Assembly (NCBI RefSeq): GCF_023343835.1
Contig: NC_064444.1
Location: 9,539,219 to 9,603,218 of the forward strand
Direction of reading: 5' to 3'
Source of the DNA: Lagopus muta
Taxonomy: Eukaryota > Chordata > Aves > Galliformes > Phasianidae
Length of the DNA stretch: 64,000 bases
Part shown: positions 56,881 through 64,000 of the stretch, one piece after another
Layout: each line of letters starts with the position of its first letter
Position numbering within the stretch: the stretch's first letter is position 1
The notes under the pieces: model-generated
Seen by the model: only the letters and a program-made list of their open reading frames with translations
Databases searched by the model: none
What the model was told of the DNA's origin: nothing
Made by a program: the position numbers and the translations under genes

Positions 56881-59800
56881 CTTCCCAGCCTGGCCACCAA
56901 GAGTGACCATCCTAATGTTGTTGCTATGGCTTTTGTGTTACCATGAAGCAGTTCTAAACAGAAGAAACAAGGAGGAACCAGATCAACGGATGGTAGAGTG
57001 TGGTATTGTCTGACCCTGGCACCCAGCAGGGATTTGACTGGTTTTGAAAGAGGAAGAAATAAAAAAGAAGGTTAGCTGTTTGGAGAGTTGGGTGCAGGCC
57101 TGGTCATTTCTAGAGAGCATGAGTATTTCAGTCAACAGGAAGGGTCAGGCACTTGCCAAAATACACATTAGCACAATGGCCTATAGCAGGTTGAATTCAC
57201 AGAAGACGGTTGAGTTTCACTAGGTATGGCTCTGGCAAAGCCTTTTTCCTGCTCTGGCCCTGCAGTCCGACCTGGTGACTTTTCAACCATTTTCTTTCTT
57301 ACTTTCTATCAGCATACTTATCTAGCTATTGTAGTTCAGGCCCTTGTGAACCAATCTGGTATGCCCTTGGGTGACTTGAAGCTCTCTCCTTGTGACAGAT
57401 AACAGCACTTGTTCCCAGCCAAGGCGACACCTCTGAAGTCTTCTGAATCACTCCTTTTGTATGGAAAACTCTTGGTAATGCTAGTCAGAACAGTGGAGGG
57501 CTGGCAGGAGTCACTGGTGTGTTCACAGCTGGAAAGTTTGGCAGACCAGATATGTCCCCTGTAACTGGAACTAGAGCAGGTATTTGCAACTGAGGAAAGA
57601 GGCAGGAAGGTGCAGTGGTGGGAGGCAATGAGCCTGAGTGCATGAGCATTGCACATGGCTTGCTAATTAGACAAAATATATTTAATCCTGTCATCTTTTA
57701 CTGTACCCATATTAATGTGATTGAGCAGCTGAATTTCTGCCTCATTTGCGATCTTCTTACCTAGCGCATTAGAAAACTTTCAGCAGTGGCACACAGAAAA
57801 GCAAATAGGACATCGGTGTAGTGATAAGCCTGCTGTGCATGTGCAAATCCATGTGCATCTCTGAAGGAGACGCAGTCTCAGGCGTGTTTGGCTAAGGTTT
57901 ATATTGCTCTGTACGGCAGGCTGAGGTTTGAAGGTCTGAAGGTAAGTGTGTGTGTGTACCTGCATGCTGGAGTGCAGTCCCTCATGCGCTAATGAAATCT
58001 GACTTGCTGGGTCACCCTCCTGCTTCATTTGCAGTGACACAATATCATTTAAAGTTGTTTGCTTATTACAGAGATAATATCACAAGGTGTGGTGCCCTGA
58101 TGGGAGCCTAGCAAGAAAGTAACACTCATTCACCCACCCACCTTTGGCAGATTGTCTGAGGGTCCCTCATTGGCTTCGTGACGGAAAGTGGTTGATTCAC
58201 CTCCACCCAGCAGTAATTAGGTGTTGCTGCCTATGGAAGTTCCCATGTTTGGCATCGGACTGGTAAGCCTAGAACTCATTGTTGAGATTCACTGCAGAGT
58301 AAAACCATCACTCTTTGTTTTATATTCAGCCTAGTAAGTTACTTAGTACATTATATCATTTACTTGTGAATTTTATATCATCATTAAAATGCTCCTAGGT
58401 GCTGTTACCCTGGTATATTTCACAGCAGCTATTTACATGCAGCCTTCCCATCAAACAGGGAAGCAGTTCTGGTAGCAAAAATTTAATTATGTTCTTTCAG
58501 AACAGTGTCTTTTTTTTTTTTTTTTTTTTCTTTTACTGTAGCTCCTACTGCATACAGAGCAGCTCCTTCCAGAAGGGCTTTGCCAGCCCCCAAAAACTGA
58601 TTGTTTCAGCCCCTGAGCTTTAAGACACAATTGCTCCCTTGTCAGTGCAGTTCTTACCGAAGTAGGCTGGCTTGGCAGGTCTCCACTTCTTCTTTGTTTA
58701 AGTTTATATATTTTTATATCAGAAAGGTAGTAAATTTGACAAAAGAGGTTTATTCAGACTCTAACTGTACAGTTTACCACACACACAAAATAAGATATCC
58801 AGCACACTTTGTTTTAATTTATAGCATCGATGCCAAGCTGTTAAAATACCGGAGTTAGTCCACTTCTCCCTGACTTGACCTGTTGAAACCTTTTCTGCAT
58901 CACTGTGCCATGCTGAGTTTTCTGTTCTGCATCCTCCATCTTTTCAGGACATTGTTGCTATAAAGTGGGAAGACTTTTTAACTGAAGTGAGCCCAAGCTC
59001 ATAGGGTCCCAGTCCCCAGCATGCGGGGCTTTCCCTGGGATAGAGGTGTGGGACTCTGGGGACCTTTGGCAGCTTGGCTGATGGGGCCTCTGTTGGGCCT
59101 CTGAATGGTTCTGGTGTCTCCTCACTCAGGTTCTGAGTGTCCTGTCACTATGGGGAGAATTTCCCAAATGGCATCAGAACCCACGTTAACCTCTTCGGGG
59201 TCAGGCTTCCATTTGGCTGAGCCCTGTGTCCTGGGGCACCCAGAGCTGCTGTGCTGGGTAACCTGTTTCATGGAGCGAGCACTAAATCCAGAGACCTTAC
59301 TCAACCAGTGGGTTCTCATTTATGTATTAGATTTAGTATCCAAATGATCCTATAAACACAGCCATGGAACAGGAGCTGCAATCTATTTAGCAAGGTCTGT
59401 TTCCATGTATGTTCATCAGTGAGTTGGGATCAGAGTGGGTGTAGGTCCTGGGGATAGGTGACTGGAGTTAGCAAAGAAGAAAGAGGTGTGGGTGGATGGA
59501 GTAACATTTCAAAAGAGAAGGTGAATTCACAACTCCACTTTTTCTACCTGGTCTACAACAGTACCCCGCTGCAGTGATACATGGGGTCTGGAAAATTGTC
59601 TCCTAAAGCTCAGTTTAGTGGAGGGAATAGAAGAGCAACTGCAATGCAGGCAGGAGGAGTCGATTCACTCAGTATTATTTGTTAACATATGAGCTTCCCT
59701 ACCTCTGTAGGCATTGTAATAGCAGTGTCATCTGATACAGGCCTGCAGCATATCAACTAATGGGCACACTGCTGCTGGGAGGTTCTCAGACAAGGTCAGC

Positions 59801-61597
59801 AACAGCCAGACCATATACTGAAATCCTTGCTAATAAAAGCAGCTTTATTTCTGACCTGTATGCTGGGACTGTCCAGCTTCCAGCCCCATGTTTGTCTTTT
59901 GGTGCCTGCCTTCCAATTGTGAGGCTCTGCTTTTCCCCTGGGCAGTACCCAGGCCAGAGTGTGCTCTGTGAAAGGGTAGTCAAGTTGCTACACTCTGCTG
60001 ACAAGAGTCACTTAGCAGCGTCACACAGCAGGCTGGGATCCACAGGTTTGTCTAAGAGCCCGTCATGTTCAGCACTATGAAAGCCAGTGGGATGGGCTGC
60101 CTGAATCCCTTTGGTTCTGATGCAACTTGTTTAGTTTTCTTCAGCCACGTCTGCATGTGTCCAGCACCAGCATTGCTGAGTGTCTGTGCCTGTGCATTCT
60201 GAAGCGCCTTCCCTTAGAAACAGCGGAAGGACATCACCTCCTGCGCTTGGTGGGATGCACAGTCTGTGCTCAGCAGTGGGTGCAACCAGAAACCAGGCTT
60301 TGGGAGCTCTCGTTTTGACTGGCACAGTCTGGTTTGAGTCCTGTGCATGACTGCCCAGTTCTGCTGCTTACCCTTCTTTGGGTGAAGTGACCCTGGTTTG
60401 GCGGGTCGCACACCCACACCTCCAAGCTGTCCCAAAACTAAGTGGTGTGTCATCACCTTTGTGCTCCTCCCAGCTGAGCAGAGATTGGACTTCACCTCCC
60501 CTTGTATCAGAATTGTCAGTCTCAGCACAGATTTACATATATTTTTTTTAATTTGTACATTAGGAGGATTTTGCATCATAAAATGCTGTAATATAACAGC
60601 CATGTAATTGATGACTGGAAGTACTGAGATCACTGGCTCTCAGTGCAGTAAATAGAAAGCAGCGAGGTTCTGCTGTTCATTTCCAAACAGGTGAGTGGGA
60701 ACTCTGAGAGCAGGAGCGATTAGTGTGTCTGCAGGTCTGGTTTCTCCTTTCCCTGAAGTGAAGGTGGGCGTTAGTCTGAAATGTGCAACATCCACATCAT
60801 GCCTGATCTAAGATTTGCCAATGTGTGCTCATTGCTTTCTACTCTTTAGCAATCAAACAGAAACTTTTCAGCTGGTACCTGCTGGGTGACAGACAAGGTT
60901 TGAGAAATAACCTTTCGGTCACTATTGCAATATTGTGAAAATGTTCTTTGGTGATAAGACAGCTGCATCATATGAGTAGAGCCCATTATCTCAGCACAAC
61001 CTGGATTCCCCAGTATGGCTCATAGATTTTGTTACTAAAAATGTGCAGAGGTGCACTGGGTGGTCATGTATAACTTGCATGAGAAATGTATCAGATGGAC
61101 GTGAAACTTACATTAGCATGTTTCCCTGTTATAGAACCCTTTAAGCTTAGTCCTGCTTAAACAGCCTTGATGATAAAGGCCACACTGCTTGCTGTGGGAG
61201 GGGGACTGGATCATTAATGCTATATGATAAAAAGGCCTTGTGTTACCAGTGCTGTGATTGCTCAGGACGCAGCTGGCACTCTAGTTATTTTAAGTTTCAG
61301 AATTTGTATTATTTGCCATATAAACCATTGTAAAAATGAATGTAGCGATATGTAACAGACAAAGGTATCTTCCCACTGAAGCAGTGTTGAGTCATTATGC
61401 ATTACCACCAAAGGAACAAGCGAAGTTTTATCAGCAACAGTTTGGCAGTATTTCTATTACATGGCATTAACCAATAATTTCTAAAAAATGCCTGTTAATT
61501 ATGGTATTCAGCCCTTGCAGGCAGTTCTATCGTACAAGTGCAATCCAGTATCCAGCCACCAGCTGAAGACTGTAGCCTTTCATTGTCGCCAAACAGT
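56881..61597. other. Non-coding flank between CR1 copies
   Basis: No gene or mobile element is recognised. A T20 run lies at 58,510-58,529 and a short TG run near 57,945-57,956. Open frames up to 139 codons have no recognisable homology. Confidence 0.55.
58510..58529 (+). repeat. T20 homopolymer
   Basis: Twenty uninterrupted T residues, without an adjoining retroelement body that I can recognise. Confidence 0.85.
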
Positions 61598-62220
61598 CAT
61601 AGAATCATAGGATGGCTTAGGTCGGAGGAGACCTTAAAGTCCCAACCCAGTTGGCATGGGCAGAACTGCACCCATCAGATCAGGCTGCTCAGGGCCCCAT
61701 CCAACCTGGCCTTGAATGCCTCCAGTGATGGCACATGCACAGCTTCTCCAGGCAGCCTGTGCCAGTGCCACAGAATCACAGGGGTAGGGGTTGGAAGGGA
61801 CCTCCAGAGATCATAGAGTCCAACCCTCCTGCCAAAGCAGGTTCCCTACACCAGGTCACACAGGTAGATGTCCAGGCAGGTCTTGAACATCTCCAGAGGA
61901 GACTCCACCACCTCCCTGGGCAGCCTGTCCCAGTGCTCCATCACCTCACTGTAAAGAAGTTCTTGTGCACATTGGTGCGGAACTTCCTATGCTGCACTTT
62001 CTGGCCGTTTCCCCTTGTCCTGTCTCCACACACTGCCGAAAAGAGGCTGGCCTCGCCACTCTACCCCCCACACCTGAGTAAAGATTTTCTTCCTAACATC
62101 TAACCTAAATCTCCCCTCTTTTAGATTAAAGCTGTTCTCCTTTGCCCTGTCTGTCAGACCGTCTAAAATGTCAATCCCCCTCCTGCTTGCGAGCTCCCTT
62201 CTGGAAAGCCCAAGTGAGCT
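61598..62220 (-). mobile_element. CR1 LINE copy interrupted by a second CR1
   Basis: The outer element is antisense. Its 3' end starts at 61,598 ('catagaatcataggatggct', 'ccaacctggccttgaatgcc', 'ccaggcagcctgtgccagtg') and stops at about 61,769. The next part of the same consensus resumes at about 62,076 ('ctgagtaaagattttcttcc', 'taacatctaacctaaatctc', 'agctgttctcctttgccctg') and runs to about 62,220. The ~307 bp between is a complete-looking 3' end of another CR1 in the same orientation. Confidence 0.85.
61769..62075 (-). mobile_element. Inner CR1 LINE copy nested in the outer one
   Basis: It begins on the plus strand with 'cacagaatcacaggggtagg' and 'ggttggaagggacctccaga', continues through 'gtccaggcaggtcttgaaca', 'gggcagcctgtcccagtgct' and 'gcggaacttcctatgctgca', and ends in 'ctctaccccccacacc'. 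It is less diverged from the typical chicken CR1 3' end than the flanking copy, as expected for the later insertion. Confidence 0.85.
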
Positions 62221-64000
62221 TTTTCTTAAGGTAAGACCATTTCTTAAGCTGATTCCTTTCTGAGGAAGTCACTTTTATCACTGTTGTGTTTTTTTTTTTA
62301 TTTTATTTTAATTTTTGTTTTTGTTGGTTGGACACTGTCAAGTAACATTCAGAAGAGATGCTTTACTCACCGCTACCTCTGGGCAGCTCGTCTGGCTGGC
62401 ACACAGCCTGCCAGCTTGGGGCAGCTGCTGAGCTCCAATATGGCACGAAATCTGTGGCTGGGCTGCTGGGCAGCCAGCCTGGCTCCAGAGGCTGCGTGAG
62501 CTGCCATCCTCACCGCAGCCCTAACACCAGCAGCAAACTGCAGGTCCTGGGGCACAGAGGTTGCACAGTGCTGTGTCTGCGCTGCAGCACCCAGCGCCAT
62601 CAGCCCAGGCTTCTGAGCTGCACTGTGCATCCCTTGAGCACTGAACCCCCATGCTGCATAGGGCAATGGGGCTGGTGCGTTGCATGCTGCTGCAGCCATC
62701 TGCTGCTGCTCTTCAGCTGCTCTCTGGAGGTGTCTGCTGGGCTCCCAGTACATCTGAAAGACGTCACATCGTGCCACGAAGCTTTATCTTCTGGCTACAC
62801 AAACATGTCCTAGAATGCACAGAGCAGGAGCAGATAAGGGTAAATCTTCTGTCGGTAACGGTAACAGTGACTGAAAAAAGTGACGTTTGTTTTGTACTTA
62901 TCACTTTGTCTAGTGGTAATTATTATTGCTATTGTTAGTGCTTCAATTGCAATATCACCTGAGGCTGCCTAGCTAGCCTGGGCTCCATTGTATTTGGCAC
63001 AAACACATCCAAACTTCTCCAAAAAACTCTCAGATCAGAATACAAGTGACTTAGGATGGCAGAGAGGAGGGATAAAACCAAATGAATACAATTAGGCTGG
63101 GCACAACTTAGTCATTCTCTTGGTATAATTATGAAATGGACAAAGGTAGTGCCAAATAACCTCAAATGCCCTTCTAGCTATAATTAATTATATTGCATAA
63201 TAATAGTGTCAGTTTAAACATTGTTTAAAAGCGATGCTTTGCTCAAAATTACAGCCACACTTAGATCTTGCACAACAGACAAACACATAGCAGTGTCTTG
63301 ACTTCCATTTTCTATTTCATTGTGTCATCGGTGCATAGGAAAAGCTCTTGACCAAAGAGCAGTCAGTGATACAGCGGTAAATAGAAGTGGGCAGATAGAT
63401 CTGTCTGTGGTATATGAGGAGCAGGTAAATATTAGAAGTGCCCAGAGTAGAAGCAGGTACAAAGGGAGTGCCCTTTGCCTGCATTTACCCTTGACTACAC
63501 CACTTAGAAGAGTTGCATAATTGATACAATTGAACCACATCAGGCTCTTACTTATAGAACATAATGAAATGGTTTTCAGCATTGTGGATCATGCTCCATG
63601 GATGATTGCAATATATGCATCCAGGCAGAATAAATAAAACCATTTCCCTAAGGTATTATGTCTCTTCACCTTCTCTGGTTGCACCAGGACTTAATTCTGA
63701 GAGCAGTTCTTTGGCGCAGCACGTAACCCTGTGCTGCTGCTGCACGCACTGGTGCAGAGCAGAGGGCCTTCCCTAATGCTGAGGGTTTGCAGTTCCCATG
63801 CAGTACATGAAGTGCTGTCAGAAACTGGTGGAGTTTAGGGGGCACACATACACACACCGCAGGCTATGCAGCACAGACCCCTGCATCATACTTCAGTTTT
63901 TCCTGTTTCCAAACACCTGTTAACCTGTACGTGACAGAAATGTGGCTCGCCTGTAGGAAGTACAGCGTCACAGGCAGCATTATTTGATAGCTGCTGAGTG
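62221..64000. other. Non-coding right end of window
   Basis: No gene is recognised. The 62,350-62,780 stretch is GC-richer and gives long open frames on both strands without homology. A T run is at 62,290-62,299. Confidence 0.55.

Noticed and set aside
35281-64000. Search for SLC7A10 and LRP3 exons, expected next by human synteny
   Set aside because: No frame resembles an amino-acid transporter or LDL-receptor family protein. They probably lie beyond the right edge.
1-64000. CRISPR arrays, tRNA or rRNA genes, and retroviral LTR elements
   Set aside because: No regularly spaced repeats, cloverleaf-type genes or paired terminal repeats were seen on either strand by eye. A covariance-model scan would be decisive for small RNAs.

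Overview
The window looks like chicken (or a close galliform) genomic DNA. It carries three vertebrate genes with CpG-island promoters and large introns, and its interspersed repeats are almost all avian CR1 LINE fragments. No prokaryotic, viral or CRISPR feature is present. The gene order, PEPD (+), CEBPG (-), CEBPA (+), matches the conserved block known from human 19q13.11.

Layout: (1) 1-~9.5 kb is the 3' end of PEPD (prolidase). It holds the last two coding exons, 1719-1910 and 8875-9024, separated by a 6.96 kb intron, plus a short 3'UTR. (2) ~9.5-12.9 kb is the convergent PEPD/CEBPG intergenic gap, with a CR1 copy. (3) ~12.9-18.5 kb is CEBPG on the minus strand: a long 3'UTR, an intronless 150-codon reading frame (14544-14996), a 3.3 kb leader intron, and a non-coding first exon inside a CpG island. 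(4) ~18.5-31.1 kb is the divergent CEBPG/CEBPA spacer. It has no protein gene but contains plausible splice signals for divergent non-coding RNAs at both ends. (5) ~31.1-34.35 kb is the single-exon CEBPA gene: TATA box, a five-codon upstream ORF, a 322-codon reading frame (32249-33217) and 3'UTR. (6) 34.4-35.8 kb is another CpG-rich block with a promoter-like core and a consensus splice donor, but no recognisable protein. (7) 35.8-64 kb is non-coding flank with an old CR1 copy that retains reverse-transcriptase remnants, a MIR-like fragment and a CR1-into-CR1 nested insertion. SLC7A10, the next gene in human, was not found.

The two C/EBP genes encode bZIP partners. CEBPA is an activator whose p42/p30 balance is set by its upstream ORF. 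CEBPG is a small heterodimer partner without an activation domain, and it pairs with ATF4 in the integrated stress response. The CEBPG promoter here carries two C/EBP-ATF composite motifs, and its leader carries a minimal start-stop uORF, which suggests feedback by the ATF4 pathway. PEPD is a metabolic neighbour with no obvious functional link.

I found no clearly new biological system. The points most worth checking are the regulatory elements around CEBPG and CEBPA, the possible non-AUG extension of C/EBP-alpha, and three candidate unannotated transcription units. Assignments rest on reading the sequence and on remembered family features; no database search was run.
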